A stretch of 64,000 bases of DNA. Source: Candidatus Pseudothioglobus singularis PS1. GTDB taxonomy: Bacteria; Pseudomonadota; Gammaproteobacteria; PS1; Pseudothioglobaceae. The notes under the pieces were generated by a model. That model searched no databases. It saw nothing but the letters and a program-made list of their open reading frames with translations, and was not told where the DNA came from. The stretch lies in the NCBI RefSeq assembly GCF_001281385.1, contig NZ_CP006911.1, positions 1 through 64,000 of the forward strand. The letters run 5' to 3'. The position numbers and the translations under genes were made by a program. Of this stretch, positions 33,042 to 43,325 are shown piece by piece (position 1 is the stretch's first letter; every line of letters begins with the position of its first letter).

Positions 33042-33734
33042 TTATTCTGTATCGTCACCATCATTATTTGAGCCTTCAGATTCATCAGCTTGGTCTGCGT
33101 CACCATCTTCAGAGCCTTCTTCACCCTCAATAACTTCTTCCTCTTCCTCTTCAATAATCTTAGGTTCTGAGACAGAGCATACTGTTTGGTCATGTGCTTC
33201 AATATCCTCATGTTGAAGTGAGGTAATAACAACACCTTCAGGCAATACTAGATCCGTTAATGAGAGATGATCACCAATTTCAAGCTTAGTTACATCTACG
33301 TCAATACCATGAGGAAGATCCTTTGGTAGACAAGAGATTTCAACAGAAACAACAAACTGATTAAGCATATTGCCTAGTCTTAACGCCTCATTCTCTTCCA
33401 CACCAATAAAGTGAAGTGGTGTAGTTGTAACCAGAGTTTGTTTGGCATCTACTCGTAAAAAGTCAATGTGAGTAACAACATTTTTTGCGGGATGGCGCTG
33501 TATGTCTTTTAGAACGACAGAATCTGTCTCTTTTCCCACAACCAAGTCTAATACAGATGTAAATGTATTTTCATCCTCTAGTAAGTGAGTGATTTCGTGA
33601 ATGCTAAGCGAAATCATTTTTGGGGCAGCTTTACCACCATAAATAATGCTAGGAACTTTCTCTTCTTTTCTCAGGCGGCGGCTCGCACCTTTCCCCTGGT
33701 CTTTACGCTCTATGGCGTTTACTGTAATGCTCAT
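33042..33734 (-). CDS. rplY: 50S ribosomal protein L25 (long CTC form)
   Basis: 230 residues: the 5S-rRNA-binding L25 domain (about 1-95) followed by the TL5/CTC C-terminal domain, longer than the 94-residue E. coli L25. N-terminal KDQGKGASRRLRKEEKVPSIIYGG is typical. The last 40 residues are an acidic, low-complexity tail rich in Glu, Asp and Ser. GGAG precedes the ATG. It is preceded at very short distance by an intrinsic-terminator-like hairpin, so expression may be controlled by attenuation. Confidence 0.95.
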   Translation of the reverse strand: MSITVNAIERKDQGKGASRRLRKEEKVPSIIYGGKAAPKMISLSIHEITHLLEDENTFTSVLDLVVGKETDSVVLKDIQRHPAKNVVTHIDFLRVDAKQTLVTTTPLHFIGVEENEALRLGNMLNQFVVSVEISCLPKDLPHGIDVDVTKLEIGDHLSLTDLVLPEGVVITSLQHEDIEAHDQTVCSVSEPKIIEEEEEEVIEGEEGSEDGDADQADESEGSNNDGDDTE

Positions 33735-33754
33735 TTTGAGTTCTCCATTAAATG

Positions 33755-33777
33755 AAAAAACACCACATCATGCGGTG
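33755..33777 (-). terminator. Intrinsic terminator or attenuator just before rplY
   Basis: On the minus strand a 7-bp stem with one G-U pair (33761-33777, three-base loop) is followed by six T residues (33755-33760). Only about 20 bp remain to the rplY ATG, too little for a promoter plus ribosome site, so either rplY is reached by read-through or this is an attenuator in its leader. Confidence 0.75.
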
Positions 33778-33830
33778 CAACCAATTTGTCTATCTTGCGA
33801 CCAGATAGACTGGGGGAACATTTTACCTGA
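33778..33830 (-). promoter_or_regulatory. rplY leader: upstream hairpin and possible promoter
   Basis: A perfect 7-bp inverted repeat GTCTATC (33788-33794) / GATAGAC (33804-33810) lies upstream of the terminator. A possible -10 (TAAAAT on the minus strand) sits about 10 bp further upstream, without a good -35. The arrangement of hairpin, terminator, Shine-Dalgarno and ATG resembles a ribosomal-protein leader. L25 leaders are known in enterobacteria; homology with this one is not shown. Confidence 0.4.
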
Positions 33831-33856
33831 AATCTTTTTCCAATAACTAAATTTCT

Positions 33857-35461
33857 CTATCGTGACTTTAGCCAAAATATAATACCGAAAGTTGAGCTGG
33901 CAATAGTCAAAACCCAGGCTGATTGGTTGGCAAGTAATCCTGCGCTTATTATGAACACTAGAGCAAAAATTGCCGATCGCTGTTTAGTTGCATTCTCCTT
34001 AAGTTGAGTCACGATGGCTTCAGTTTGTTTTTTTGAGTTTTCTCTCTTAAATGAACCGCTTTCAATTTCTTTAAGAGCATTAATTAACAGCATTGGTATT
34101 TCAGGTAGCTCTGAAATGAGCTGAGGCATCTGATCAGACATTTTCCTTAGAGTGCTTTTGAGGCTAAACTTTTCTTTAGCAAGCTTTTCTAGATAAGGTT
34201 TTGCTGTGGCCCAAAGGTCAAGATCAGGATAAAGAGAACGTCCTAAGCCCTCGATATTAAGCAATGTCTTATATAGCAGAAGTAGCTGAGGTTGCACCTC
34301 CATGTCAAAACGCTTTGCTTCCTTTAGCAGGCTCAATAAAACTTGACCAAAAGAAATTTCACTGAGAGGTTTTTCAAAAATTGGCTCACAAACGCTTCTT
34401 ATGGCATTTTCAAATTCCATTACATTGGTTCCCTCAGGAATCCATCCAGACTCTAAGTGAACTTGGGATACTTTTTTGTAGTCTTGGTTGAAAAAAGCTA
34501 AAAAGTTTTGAGCTAAATAATACTGATCAGCTTCAGTGAGCGTGCCCATGATTCCAAAATCAACACCAGTATATTGATTATTCTCACCTACAAAAATGTT
34601 ACCAGGGTGCATATCTGCGTGGAAAAAGTTATGGTCGAATACTTGAGTAAAAAATATGATTACACCATCTTCTGCAAGGGACTTAAAGTCAACATTTTTC
34701 TTTTTTAAGGCCTCTATGTCATTTACTGGAGTTCCATAAATTCGTTCAGTAACTAAGACATTTGAACGACAAAGGTCCCAGTGAACTTTAGGAACATACA
34801 AGAGGCTAGAGTTGCTGAAATTTTTACCTAAAAGTGATGCATTAGCTGCCTCAACCATCATGTTCAATTCGTTGTAAATAATGCTCTCAAATTCAGCAAC
34901 AGCTTCTTTTGGCCTAAGCCTTTTTCCATCTTGATGTCTTTCAGCTAGGCTGGCCAAAGTATATAAAAGTCTAATATCTCTTTTAATTTGTTTTTCAATT
35001 CCTGGGCGAACCACCTTAACAATGATCTCTTCGCCTTTTTGAGTTATAGCAGTATGAACTTGTGCTATGGAGGCTGAAGCAAGGGGGGTGTCATCGAAGG
35101 AAGAAAAAAGTTTGGAAACTTCGCCACCAAGCGCATCTTCAATAATTGCTTTTGACTCATCAGCAGGAAAAGGAGGACACTTATCTTGAAGTTTGGCTAG
35201 TTCAATGCCAATGTCATCAGGCAAAAGATCTCTACGCGTAGATAAAGTTTGGCCGAACTTAATAAATATCGGCCCTAGCTCTTCAAGCGCCAAACGAATC
35301 CGCTCGCCCCTTGAAAACTTTTTGCTAGGAAAATAATGCCACGGAGTCAAATAGATTAAAGGCTTTAGGCTTTTTAGAAAAGAAGTAGAGAGTATTAAGT
35401 GGTCTAACCTGTAACGAATTAGTGTTCTTAAAATACTTAAAAATCGAAACAAACTCTTCAT
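33857..35461 (-). CDS. ubiB: Ubiquinone biosynthesis accessory kinase-like protein UbiB
   Basis: 534 residues, ABC1/ADCK atypical kinase family. The KxGQ motif is in FIKFGQTLSTRRDLLP and the alanine-rich loop in PLASASIAQVHTA; the catalytic region holds NFFHADMHPGNIF and VDFGIMGTL. Two hydrophobic helices at the C-terminus anchor it in the inner membrane. It supports ubiquinone synthesis, probably by ATP-dependent handling of lipid intermediates. It directly follows ubiJ in the ubiE-ubiJ-ubiB operon. Confidence 0.95.
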   Translation of the reverse strand: MKSLFRFLSILRTLIRYRLDHLILSTSFLKSLKPLIYLTPWHYFPSKKFSRGERIRLALEELGPIFIKFGQTLSTRRDLLPDDIGIELAKLQDKCPPFPADESKAIIEDALGGEVSKLFSSFDDTPLASASIAQVHTAITQKGEEIIVKVVRPGIEKQIKRDIRLLYTLASLAERHQDGKRLRPKEAVAEFESIIYNELNMMVEAANASLLGKNFSNSSLLYVPKVHWDLCRSNVLVTERIYGTPVNDIEALKKKNVDFKSLAEDGVIIFFTQVFDHNFFHADMHPGNIFVGENNQYTGVDFGIMGTLTEADQYYLAQNFLAFFNQDYKKVSQVHLESGWIPEGTNVMEFENAIRSVCEPIFEKPLSEISFGQVLLSLLKEAKRFDMEVQPQLLLLYKTLLNIEGLGRSLYPDLDLWATAKPYLEKLAKEKFSLKSTLRKMSDQMPQLISELPEIPMLLINALKEIESGSFKRENSKKQTEAIVTQLKENATKQRSAIFALVFIISAGLLANQSAWVLTIASSTFGIIFWLKSR

Positions 35462-35980
35462 TTATGATGACCTGCCTTTAAAAATTGTTGATCGACTGGG
35501 CGCTATTAAAAGGGTGGTTAGCTCTTCTTTTAAAGTGTCAATGATTGAACCATCATTTTTTAATGACATGTTTTTAATCTGCTTAAATGATTGACCAACC
35601 TGGTGTGCAATAATGTCACCAGTATATTGTGAAATCAGTTCTTCTATGTCAATTGACGATGAGGCCAGAAGGTCTGCAAGTTGTTGTGCTGTTTTAATAC
35701 TTCCATTGATTTCTATGTCTTCTTTTTCGATTAAATCTTTTAAAGTGACACCTTTAAATAAGGACAAAAACGATTCTTTATTCATTCTTATTTCAACATC
35801 AGTTTTTTTGTTTTGAGTATTGTTTATAACAAAGATGCGAGCATTTAGACACAAAAAAAATAAACTCAAGTCAATCTCATCAACATTTAGGCTGATAATC
35901 TTATTATCAATGAGAGATATGTCAACGCTATTAGCATTGATCATATGGTTGAGCGCTTTTTCAATGGCAAGACGAAACAT
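35462..35980 (-). CDS. ubiJ: Ubiquinone biosynthesis accessory factor UbiJ
   Basis: 172 residues with an SCP2-type lipid-binding domain in the N-terminal two thirds and a charged C-terminal helix. Sequence similarity within this family is low, so the call rests on size, SCP2-like pattern (RMNKESFLSLFKGVTLKDLI) and its place exactly between ubiE and ubiB. UbiJ with UbiK organises the soluble Ubi complex and binds the hydrophobic intermediates. Confidence 0.85.
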   Translation of the reverse strand: MFRLAIEKALNHMINANSVDISLIDNKIISLNVDEIDLSLFFLCLNARIFVINNTQNKKTDVEIRMNKESFLSLFKGVTLKDLIEKEDIEINGSIKTAQQLADLLASSSIDIEELISQYTGDIIAHQVGQSFKQIKNMSLKNDGSIIDTLKEELTTLLIAPSRSTIFKGRSS

Positions 35981-35985
35981 TTTGT

Positions 35986-36726
35986 TTAAGTCTTTACTGC
36001 TTTATGAAGTGCAACGATTCCACCGGTTAGGTTGTGGAATTCACAAAACTCAAATCCAGCATCAAGAACCATAGCTTTTAGGGTTTCTTGGTCAGGGTGT
36101 TTTCTAATAGACTCTGCAAGATACTGATAGCTATCTTCATCATTTGCAAAATATTCTCCAAATTTAGGAATAAGATTAAATGAATAGAAGTCATAAGCTT
36201 TTTCTAGCATTTGATTTTCAACCTTGGAAAATTCCAGGATTAAAAGAGTTCCACCTTTTTTTAAAACACGGTGCATTTGTTTTAAGGCAGCATCCTTGTC
36301 GGTAACATTTCTGAGTCCAAAGGCAATGCTTACACAGTCAAAAGTATTGTCTTCAAAAGGCAGCGATTCAGCATTGGCTTGAACGAACTCGACGTCAATG
36401 ATGCCATGATTGATAAGGTTTTTTCTTCCCTCATGAAGCATAGATTCGTTAATATCTGAAAGGATTACTTTGCCAGAAGGGCCAACTTTTTTTCTAAACT
36501 TAATGGCCAGATCGCCAGTTCCTCCAGCAATATCAAGAACATGATCCCCCTCTTTAACATTGCTACTGGAAATAGTGTAGTTTTTCCAGAGTCGATGAGT
36601 ACCCATTGACATCACATCATTCATGAGATCATATTTACCTGCAACTGAGTCAAAGACCTCTTTTACAAGGCCTTGTTTTTTTTCAACGTCGACTTGTTTA
36701 TAGCCAAAGTGGGTGGTTTTTTCCAT
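35986..36726 (-). CDS. ubiE: Ubiquinone/menaquinone methyltransferase UbiE
   Basis: SAM-dependent C-methyltransferase of ubiquinone synthesis. 246 residues. SAM motif I is [15 protein letters not shown] at about 63-77; [23 protein letters not shown] and [13 protein letters not shown] are family signatures, as is [11 protein letters not shown]. It begins the ubiE-ubiJ-ubiB group, 2 bp after citrate synthase. Confidence 0.96.
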   Translation of the reverse strand: MEKTTHFGYKQVDVEKKQGLVKEVFDSVAGKYDLMNDVMSMGTHRLWKNYTISSSNVKEGDHVLDIAGGTGDLAIKFRKKVGPSGKVILSDINESMLHEGRKNLINHGIIDVEFVQANAESLPFEDNTFDCVSIAFGLRNVTDKDAALKQMHRVLKKGGTLLILEFSKVENQMLEKAYDFYSFNLIPKFGEYFANDEDSYQYLAESIRKHPDQETLKAMVLDAGFEFCEFHNLTGGIVALHKAVKT

Positions 36727-36728
36727 TT

Positions 36729-37865
36729 CTATTGTGCGGGGTAATCCCTAAAATCAGCCCCAATATATATTTGAGTTGGCCTAAATATTCTATTGTCGCT
36801 CACTTGTTCATGCCAATGAGCCACCCACCCTGCAGAGCGCGCCATAGCAAAAATAGAAGTAAAGTGCTCTTTAGTAAAATTAAAAATCTCTGAATACAGG
36901 ATTCCCGAGTAAAAGTCTACGTTAGGGTAAACCCCCTTTTGAGATAGAAGCTCGTTGCAGATGCTTTCAACCTCAAGCGCTGTTTCAAAGCGGTTAGAGA
37001 GTTTGAGGCCATTTTTCTTGATATAAGTCTTAATCATTTTCTCAAGAATTGTTGCCCTAGGATCTTTAGTTTTATATTCGCGATGACCCATTCCCCAGAT
37101 GACTTGTTTATTTTTGAGCCTATCTTCAATCCATTTACGAGCATTCTTTGGAGAGCCAATTTCATCGAGCATAATAAGTACATTTTCATTTGCATTTCCA
37201 TGTAAAGGCCCCGCAAGCGTTCCAACTCCTGCAGCAATTGAGGCAAAAGGGTTGGCAAGTGAGGACGCCGTCACCATAGTAGAAAAAGTTGAGGCATTGA
37301 TTGTGTGTTCAGCGTGCAAAATTAATGAGGCATCTAATAGGTTTACAATTTCTGGGTCAGACTCCTCTCCAAAACACATGTACATAAAGTTTTCCGCATA
37401 AGTCATTGTTTTACTTGGCGGAATTGGATCATAACCTCTACTGATTCGAGTCCACATAGCAACTAAGGTGCTCATATTGGATATTATTTTGATTAGAGCG
37501 TTTTGAGTGTAAGACGAATCTGGTTCAGAAGCTCCAGCATCAGGATAGAAAGTGGCCATAGATGCGATAGCAGTTTGAAGCACGTCCATTGAGTGTCCAG
37601 TTGAAGGAAGCGACCAAAGCAAATGGCGAATTTTGCGTTTTACTTCATTGCGTTTGTTTAGGGTATTTTTAAAGTTTGTCAGCTCTTGCGGAGATGGAAG
37701 TTCTCCATTCATTAATAAAAGTGCAGTTTCTTCAAATGAGGAGTGCTCAACAAGGTCTTGTATTGAGTAGCCTCTGTAGGCAAGTATTCCCTTTTCTCCA
37801 TCAATTGAAGAAATGGATGATTTGGTTGCTGGAACGCCTGCTAGGCCTGGAATGTAGTCAGTCAT
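36729..37865 (-). CDS. Citrate synthase (or 2-methylcitrate synthase)
   Basis: Condenses acetyl-CoA (or propionyl-CoA) with oxaloacetate. 378 residues, the shorter type close to 2-methylcitrate synthases and Gram-positive citrate synthases, not the 430-residue hexameric type. Catalytic residues are seen in [21 protein letters not shown] and [14 protein letters not shown]. The ATG at 37865 gives [16 protein letters not shown], a usual start; an upstream frame start would run into erpA. No prp genes are nearby, which favours citrate synthase. Confidence 0.88.
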   Translation of the reverse strand: MTDYIPGLAGVPATKSSISSIDGEKGILAYRGYSIQDLVEHSSFEETALLLMNGELPSPQELTNFKNTLNKRNEVKRKIRHLLWSLPSTGHSMDVLQTAIASMATFYPDAGASEPDSSYTQNALIKIISNMSTLVAMWTRISRGYDPIPPSKTMTYAENFMYMCFGEESDPEIVNLLDASLILHAEHTINASTFSTMVTASSLANPFASIAAGVGTLAGPLHGNANENVLIMLDEIGSPKNARKWIEDRLKNKQVIWGMGHREYKTKDPRATILEKMIKTYIKKNGLKLSNRFETALEVESICNELLSQKGVYPNVDFYSGILYSEIFNFTKEHFTSIFAMARSAGWVAHWHEQVSDNRIFRPTQIYIGADFRDYPAQ

Positions 37866-37876
37866 ATAATTAGTTT

Positions 37877-38230
37877 TTAAATTGAAAAAGAAGAGCCACA
37901 ACCACAAGTGGTTTTGGCATTTGGGTTGCTTACAATAAACCTTGCGCCTTGAAGGTCCTCTAAGTAATCTACTGTTGAGCCCATCAGATATTGATAGCTC
38001 ATTGGGTCAATTACTAGCTCAACGCCTTGTTTGTTAACTCCACTATCTCCCTCTTTGAGGTTTTCATCAAAGGTAAATCCATAAGAGAAACCAGAACAGC
38101 CTCCACCAGTAATATAGACACGCAGTCGCAAAGAAGGATTCTTCTCTTCTTTGATTAGCTGTGCAACTCGATTAGCAGCACTATCACTAAAAACTATGTC
38201 AGCTTCGTCTTGTATTTCAGTGGCAACCAT
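37877..38230 (-). CDS. erpA: Iron-sulfur cluster insertion protein ErpA
   Basis: A-type carrier delivering [Fe-S] clusters to target enzymes. 117 residues with the three conserved cysteines in GGGCSGF and TTCGCGSSF. The N-terminal half has the [10 protein letters not shown] strand typical of the family. GGAG precedes the ATG. No isc or suf genes are nearby. Confidence 0.94.
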   Translation of the reverse strand: MVATEIQDEADIVFSDSAANRVAQLIKEEKNPSLRLRVYITGGGCSGFSYGFTFDENLKEGDSGVNKQGVELVIDPMSYQYLMGSTVDYLEDLQGARFIVSNPNAKTTCGCGSSFSI

Positions 38231-38264
38231 GGGTTATCTCCGAGTAAATCTATTAGTCAAATAA

Positions 38265-39299
38265 TTACGGCAAAAGTCCGATTTGTTTGAGTCCTTCCTG
38301 TTCGTTTAGTCCAAACATTAAATTCATATTTTGAATTGCTTGTCCAGCTGCTCCCTTACCTAAATTGTCGATTACAGACATAATAACAAGCTTATTGCTA
38401 TGTTCAACATACTGAACTGAGATCTGGCAATAGTTAGAAGATTTAACTGAACGGGTTTCAGGGTAGACACCTTCAGGCAGTATTTTAACAAATTCTTCGT
38501 TTTCATAGGCATTTTCGAAGCATGCCAATATATCGATATCTGAGTCTATTAAGTCAACATAAATTGTAGCTTCAATCCCACGACTCATTGGAAGCAAATG
38601 AGGGGTAAATGTCAGGCCAACTGGTGATTCAGTCATTGACTCTATTTCTTGTTTGATTTCAGGAAAATGCCTATGTCCACTAACCCCATAAGGCTTAAAG
38701 CTTTCAGTAATTTCACAAAAAAGAGTAGCTTGGTTTGCAATCCGGCCAGCACCACTTGTACCTGACTTGCAGTCCGCAATTATATTTGACGTATCTATTA
38801 GGTTATTTTGAAGGAGTGGTTTTAATGCTAAAAGAACTGCTGTTGGATAGCAGCCTGGATTTGCAACTAGCCGAGCATCTTTAATGGCATCTCTTTTCAT
38901 TTCTGGTTGACCATAAACGGCTTCTTTAAGAAGAGATTCTTGGGTATGTTCCATCTTGTACCAGTCAGACCAGGTAGTTGCATTGGTGATCCTGAAGTCT
39001 GCTCCCAGGTCAACAACTTTAATATTTTTTTCCAAAAAAAGTGCTGCATTGTTCATTGCAACGCCATGTGGTGTAGCAAAAAATACAATGTCGCATTCAA
39101 ATAGCCTATTATCATCAGGAAGAAGATAAGTTAGCTCAGATATTCCATGCATATTAGGAAAAACTTCAGAGATCTTTCTGCCCTCAAGCGCTCTTGAGGT
39201 AATTGCATGAACCTCTGCGTTGGGATGTTGATGTATGATTCGTAAAAGCTCAATGCCAGTGTAACCTGAGCCCCCAATTATTCCAACTTTGATTTTCAT
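38265..39299 (-). CDS. argC: N-acetyl-gamma-glutamyl-phosphate reductase
   Basis: Third step of arginine synthesis, NADPH-dependent. 344 residues. [16 protein letters not shown] binds the nucleotide, [15 protein letters not shown] holds the catalytic cysteine and SGHRHFPEI the catalytic histidine. The ATG overlaps the accC stop (ATGA) with GGAG upstream, so arginine and fatty-acid biosynthesis genes are translationally coupled. No other arg genes are in the window. Confidence 0.96.
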   Translation of the reverse strand: MKIKVGIIGGSGYTGIELLRIIHQHPNAEVHAITSRALEGRKISEVFPNMHGISELTYLLPDDNRLFECDIVFFATPHGVAMNNAALFLEKNIKVVDLGADFRITNATTWSDWYKMEHTQESLLKEAVYGQPEMKRDAIKDARLVANPGCYPTAVLLALKPLLQNNLIDTSNIIADCKSGTSGAGRIANQATLFCEITESFKPYGVSGHRHFPEIKQEIESMTESPVGLTFTPHLLPMSRGIEATIYVDLIDSDIDILACFENAYENEEFVKILPEGVYPETRSVKSSNYCQISVQYVEHSNKLVIMSVIDNLGKGAAGQAIQNMNLMFGLNEQEGLKQIGLLP

Positions 39300-40648
39300 T
39301 TTTCATCTCCAAGCATCTTTTCAAGATAGTGTATATTCATCCCACCTTTTTGAAAAACCTTGTCAACCATAATTTTTCTTTGAAGAGGAATATTGGTTTT
39401 GATGCCATCTATCACCATCTCATCAAGCGCATTTTGCATTTTTATAATCGCATTAATTCTATTATCGCCATATGTAATCACCTTCCCAATCATTGAATCA
39501 TAGTGGGGCGGCACATTATATCCGTTGTAGATATGAGAGTCTATCCTAACCCCGAGACCACCTGCAGCATGATACTGGGTAATTTTTCCAGGAGAAGGCA
39601 TAAAGCTCTCGGGGTCTTCTGCATTAATTCTGCATTCAATTGCATGGCCACGGATTTTTATATCACTCTGCTCATAAGACAATTTGTCCCCACCAGCGAT
39701 TAAAATTTGTTCTCGAACAATATCAACGCCCGTAATCATTTCTGTTACGGGGTGTTCAACTTGAACCCTAGTGTTCATTTCAATAAAGTAAAACTCATCA
39801 TTATCAAAAAGAAACTCAAAGGTACCCGCACCACGGTAATTAATTTTTTTACATGCTTCAGCACAAATATTGCCAATCTTATTTCTAAGTTCTGAAGAGA
39901 TTCCAGGAGCTGGAGCTTCTTCAACTACTTTCTGATGCCTCCTTTGCATAGAGCAATCTCTCTCACCAAGATGAATAGCGTTGCCATACTGGTCAGCAAG
40001 GACTTGTATCTCAACATGGCGAGGTGTTGTCAGAAATTTTTCCATATAGACTTCACCATTTCCAAAAAAGCTTAATGCTTCAGACTTTGTAAGTTGAATT
40101 GAGTCAGCCAAATCTTTTTCTTCTTCAACGACTCTCATGCCTCGACCACCACCACCGCCCGAAGCTTTAATAATTATTGGTAGACCAATTTCTTTTGCAA
40201 TTTTAACGCTTCTTTTTTCATTGTCATCAAGTGCACCATCAGAACCTGGCACACAAGGAACACCTGAACTTTTCATTGCTTCAATAGCAGCAACTTTGTC
40301 ACCCATAACCCTTATGTTTTCAGCTCTAGGACCAATAAATATAAAGCCACTTTGTTCAACTTGATCTGCAAAATCAGCATTCTCTGAAAGAAAGCCATAG
40401 CCAGGATGAATTGCATCAGAGTGGGTCAGCTCAGCAGCACTAATAATTGCTGGAATGTTTAAGTAGCTTTTGATTGATGGGTGGGGACCAATACATACAG
40501 CTTCATCAGCTAGCCTAACATGCTTTAAGTCTTTATCTGCAGTTGAATAAACAGCAACTGTTTGAATGCCAAGCTCCTTACAAGCCCTAAGAATACGCAG
40601 AGCAATTTCGCCACGATTTGCGATTAAAACTTTTTTAATTGAGCTCAT
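39296..40648 (-). CDS. accC: Biotin carboxylase subunit of acetyl-CoA carboxylase
   Basis: ATP-dependent carboxylation of biotin on AccB, first step of fatty-acid synthesis. 450 residues, full length. Motifs: [22 protein letters not shown], the glycine-rich [15 protein letters not shown] lid, [22 protein letters not shown] and RINAEDP. The start overlaps the accB stop by four bases. Confidence 0.97.
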   Translation of the reverse strand: MSSIKKVLIANRGEIALRILRACKELGIQTVAVYSTADKDLKHVRLADEAVCIGPHPSIKSYLNIPAIISAAELTHSDAIHPGYGFLSENADFADQVEQSGFIFIGPRAENIRVMGDKVAAIEAMKSSGVPCVPGSDGALDDNEKRSVKIAKEIGLPIIIKASGGGGGRGMRVVEEEKDLADSIQLTKSEALSFFGNGEVYMEKFLTTPRHVEIQVLADQYGNAIHLGERDCSMQRRHQKVVEEAPAPGISSELRNKIGNICAEACKKINYRGAGTFEFLFDNDEFYFIEMNTRVQVEHPVTEMITGVDIVREQILIAGGDKLSYEQSDIKIRGHAIECRINAEDPESFMPSPGKITQYHAAGGLGVRIDSHIYNGYNVPPHYDSMIGKVITYGDNRINAIIKMQNALDEMVIDGIKTNIPLQRKIMVDKVFQKGGMNIHYLEKMLGDEK

Positions 40649-41106
40649 TCTACAACTATTAGTGATTGTCCAAATTCAACTGCTTCACCATCTTTAACAA
40701 GAATCTCAATCACTGTCCCAGATTGGTCAGACTCTATTTGATTCATTATTTTCATTGCCTCAATAATTCCAACTGTATCTCCCTGATTGATTTTTTGTCC
40801 AATTGACACAAATGGTTTTGCCGTTGGAGATGGGGCAGAATAGAATGTTCCAACCATTGGAGACGTTACAGATTGGCCAGTTTCTTGAGGCTGTTCATTT
40901 GGGCTTGCTGTTTGAGAGGTGGGAGCGGAGCTAACTGGAGCTTGCTGCTGAACAAAAGATTGGATTGGATGCTGGGCAGGAGCTGGGGAGTTGCCATATC
41001 TTGAGATTTTTACGGACTCTTCACCCTCCTTAATTTCAATCTCTGACATTCCAGATTCTTCCAGAAGCTCCATTAATTTTTTAACTTTTCGAATATCCAT
41101 TGACAC
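40645..41106 (-). CDS. accB: Biotin carboxyl carrier protein
   Basis: 153 residues. The C-terminal biotinyl domain has EAMKIMNQI with the biotinylated lysine; the middle is a Pro/Ala/Gln-rich linker; the N-terminus [22 protein letters not shown] is typical. AGGAG precedes the ATG. It is the first gene of a long operon (accB-accC-argC-erpA-citrate synthase-ubiE-ubiJ-ubiB). Confidence 0.97.
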   Translation of the reverse strand: MSMDIRKVKKLMELLEESGMSEIEIKEGEESVKISRYGNSPAPAQHPIQSFVQQQAPVSSAPTSQTASPNEQPQETGQSVTSPMVGTFYSAPSPTAKPFVSIGQKINQGDTVGIIEAMKIMNQIESDQSGTVIEILVKDGEAVEFGQSLIVVE

Positions 41107-41312
41107 TCCTTTTTATTTTATTAACTGTTATTTAAAACTTAAATATATCAAACTAGCTTGCAAGCTATAAATGTTATAAGTACATGTTTTGGCTTAGAAA
41201 TATTAAATATAAGCCTAAAGATGTGATTCTTTATTAAGTATTACGTTTCAGTATTTTACCAGCTATATAGGAAAAAATAGCCACATTTAGAGGCATTTAG
41301 AGGAAAATGGGC
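41107..41312. promoter_or_regulatory. Intergenic region before accB with a 14-bp palindrome
   Basis: This 206-bp gap lies between dsbD (which ends into it) and accB (which starts from it), both minus strand. It contains the perfect palindrome TAGCTTGCAAGCTA at 41154-41167, looser inverted arms GGCTTA/TAAGCC near 41190-41215, and a tandem copy of CATTTAGAGG at 41284-41303. The accB promoter must lie here; I could not fix a single convincing -35/-10 pair. Confidence 0.4.
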
Positions 41313-43160
41313 TTACAACGAATTTATGTTATTTATGTGTTTTGTAAGCTCTGCTGCATTCACTTCACCAATAATTCTCTGATCCCTCAATTCTTTTCCA
41401 TTCTTGAAAAATAAGATTGCGGGTGGTCCAAAGAGAGAGAACCTTGATAATATTGACTGACTAAAGGTGTTATTATCAGTGACATCAACTGTATAGGCTT
41501 GAGAGCCTCTAAGTGATTGACTGACAAGAGTGTCTGTAAAAACTACCCTTTCCATCTTGTTGCAAGCTATACACCATTCGGCATAGAATTTAATAACAAG
41601 CATTTTGTTGTTTTCATTAGTGCTTAAAATTAAATTATCGAGACGCTCTTCATCATTAATTATTTGAAATTTGATGCTATTTGATATATCAATCTTATCA
41701 CCATATATGATTGAATCTAGTGGTTGCTGAACATCTCCATTTCCCTTTGCAACAAGAAACCATAACATAAATCCATAAGCTAGAACGGCCAGAGAAAGTA
41801 GCTTGAATAGGATGTTTAGAGGAGAAATTGATTTATTTAAATTTTTGAAAACACCAAGCATAACTGGTGCCACTGAAAATAATAATGCCCAAAGAATAAG
41901 TGATAAAAAAGGATATAAGATTCGATCTAAAAGGTAAAGGGCAACAGCTATCATTGCAAACCCAAAGACTCGTTTGACGTTTTCCATCCATGCCCCTGCT
42001 TTTGGAAGTGTATTGACGCCCCAGCCGCAAATTATTATTAGTGGCACACCCATGCCAAGACCCATGGCAAAAAGACTTGCACCGCCTTTAGCGGCACTTC
42101 CACCAGCAATCACATAACTTAAGGCGGTTGCAAGAAATGGCGTCACACAAGGCCCAACAATTAAAGCAGAAAGAAAGCCCATTATGCTAACGCCAACAAA
42201 GCTTCCACCAGATTGTGCATTGCTTAGGTTTGTGAGCTTAGTTTGAATTTTTGAGGGCAGCTGAATATCATAAAGCCCAAACATGGAGAGGGCTAGAGCA
42301 ATAAAGATTAAGCTGGAAACAAATAAGATCCAGGGGGTTTGCATCACAGCTTGTAGGTTTATTCCAGCTCCAAAGTAGCCAGCAGAAGCTCCGATTAAAC
42401 CATAAGCGAGGGACATTGAAAAAACAAATGTGACCGACATTAAGATTGCATTTAGATTGCTAGGGGCCTCTTTCTGTCCAATAATAATTCCAGATAAGAT
42501 TGGAACCATTGGATATACACAAGGAGTCCAAGACAAGGCGAGACCGGCTAGAAAGGCTGCTAAAAATAGAGTAATGCCTCCTTGCTCGAATTTTTTAGAG
42601 GTGATTTTTTCTGACTCGGTTGCTGTTGGTCTGTCAGAACCTGTTATCCTTTCTGCACCTATGGTGCTAACTTTGAGTCTGTCAACTTGAGGTGGGTAGC
42701 ATACTCCACCCTCCCAGCACCCTTGATGTTCAACTGCCAATATTACGTAAGGGCTTAGCTCATCCTCAACTTCAATTTGAATCTCTAAAGGAGAGGTATA
42801 AACGCTGACTTCTCCAAAAAATTCATCGTTTTTAATTGTTGCCTCAGGGTATAGAACGTCTTTAATTGTTGCTTCTTCAACTGCAAATGAGATTTTGTCT
42901 TGGTAAAGATAGTAGTTCTTTTTTATGTTCCATTTAACTGAAAGTGAATGAGATCCAGTTAAGATAGCGCTTAACTCAAAAGCTTCATTAACTGGAACAG
43001 GCCGACCCAAGTCCGATGAGCCATCATTATCAAGAATTAACGATGATGAAATTGCATTAGTCGCTTTGCTTGTATCATTTAAAACTATCTCTGTTTCTGC
43101 TGATAATTGAGAAACGATATTTAGAAATAATAAAAGAAAAACGAAACGAATTTTTTTCAT
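41313..43160 (-). CDS. dsbD: Thiol:disulfide interchange protein DsbD
   Basis: Moves electrons from cytoplasmic thioredoxin to periplasmic thiol proteins. 615 residues: signal peptide (about 1-21), alpha domain with the CWEGGVC pair, eight-helix beta domain with cysteines in LSWTPCVYPMVP and VGPCVTPF, and a C-terminal thioredoxin-like gamma domain with WCIACNKME. All three redox pairs are present. It probably supports cytochrome c maturation and disulfide isomerisation. It stands alone, divergent from an EamA gene. Confidence 0.95.
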   Translation of the reverse strand: MKKIRFVFLLLFLNIVSQLSAETEIVLNDTSKATNAISSSLILDNDGSSDLGRPVPVNEAFELSAILTGSHSLSVKWNIKKNYYLYQDKISFAVEEATIKDVLYPEATIKNDEFFGEVSVYTSPLEIQIEVEDELSPYVILAVEHQGCWEGGVCYPPQVDRLKVSTIGAERITGSDRPTATESEKITSKKFEQGGITLFLAAFLAGLALSWTPCVYPMVPILSGIIIGQKEAPSNLNAILMSVTFVFSMSLAYGLIGASAGYFGAGINLQAVMQTPWILFVSSLIFIALALSMFGLYDIQLPSKIQTKLTNLSNAQSGGSFVGVSIMGFLSALIVGPCVTPFLATALSYVIAGGSAAKGGASLFAMGLGMGVPLIIICGWGVNTLPKAGAWMENVKRVFGFAMIAVALYLLDRILYPFLSLILWALLFSVAPVMLGVFKNLNKSISPLNILFKLLSLAVLAYGFMLWFLVAKGNGDVQQPLDSIIYGDKIDISNSIKFQIINDEERLDNLILSTNENNKMLVIKFYAEWCIACNKMERVVFTDTLVSQSLRGSQAYTVDVTDNNTFSQSILSRFSLFGPPAILFFKNGKELRDQRIIGEVNAAELTKHINNINSL

Positions 43161-43223
43161 AAAATATAAATTTTGGTTATTACTATTGATTATAGTCTAA
43201 TGATGCTTTCTCTCAAGCTGGGT

Positions 43224-43253
43224 TTGTTTATAGCTAGAATTTTTCTGTATAAA
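43224..43253 (+). promoter_or_regulatory. Candidate promoter for the EamA gene
   Basis: TTGTTT (43224-43229) and TATAAA (43248-43253) with 18-bp spacing in the 165-bp gap divergent from dsbD. Transcription would start about 65 bp before the ATG at 43326. Confidence 0.35.
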
Positions 43254-43325
43254 ATTACTATGGAAAAACTGTAAAACTAATTAGAGATTAAGCCACACAA
43301 AAGAGATGTTACCTTTATATAAGAA

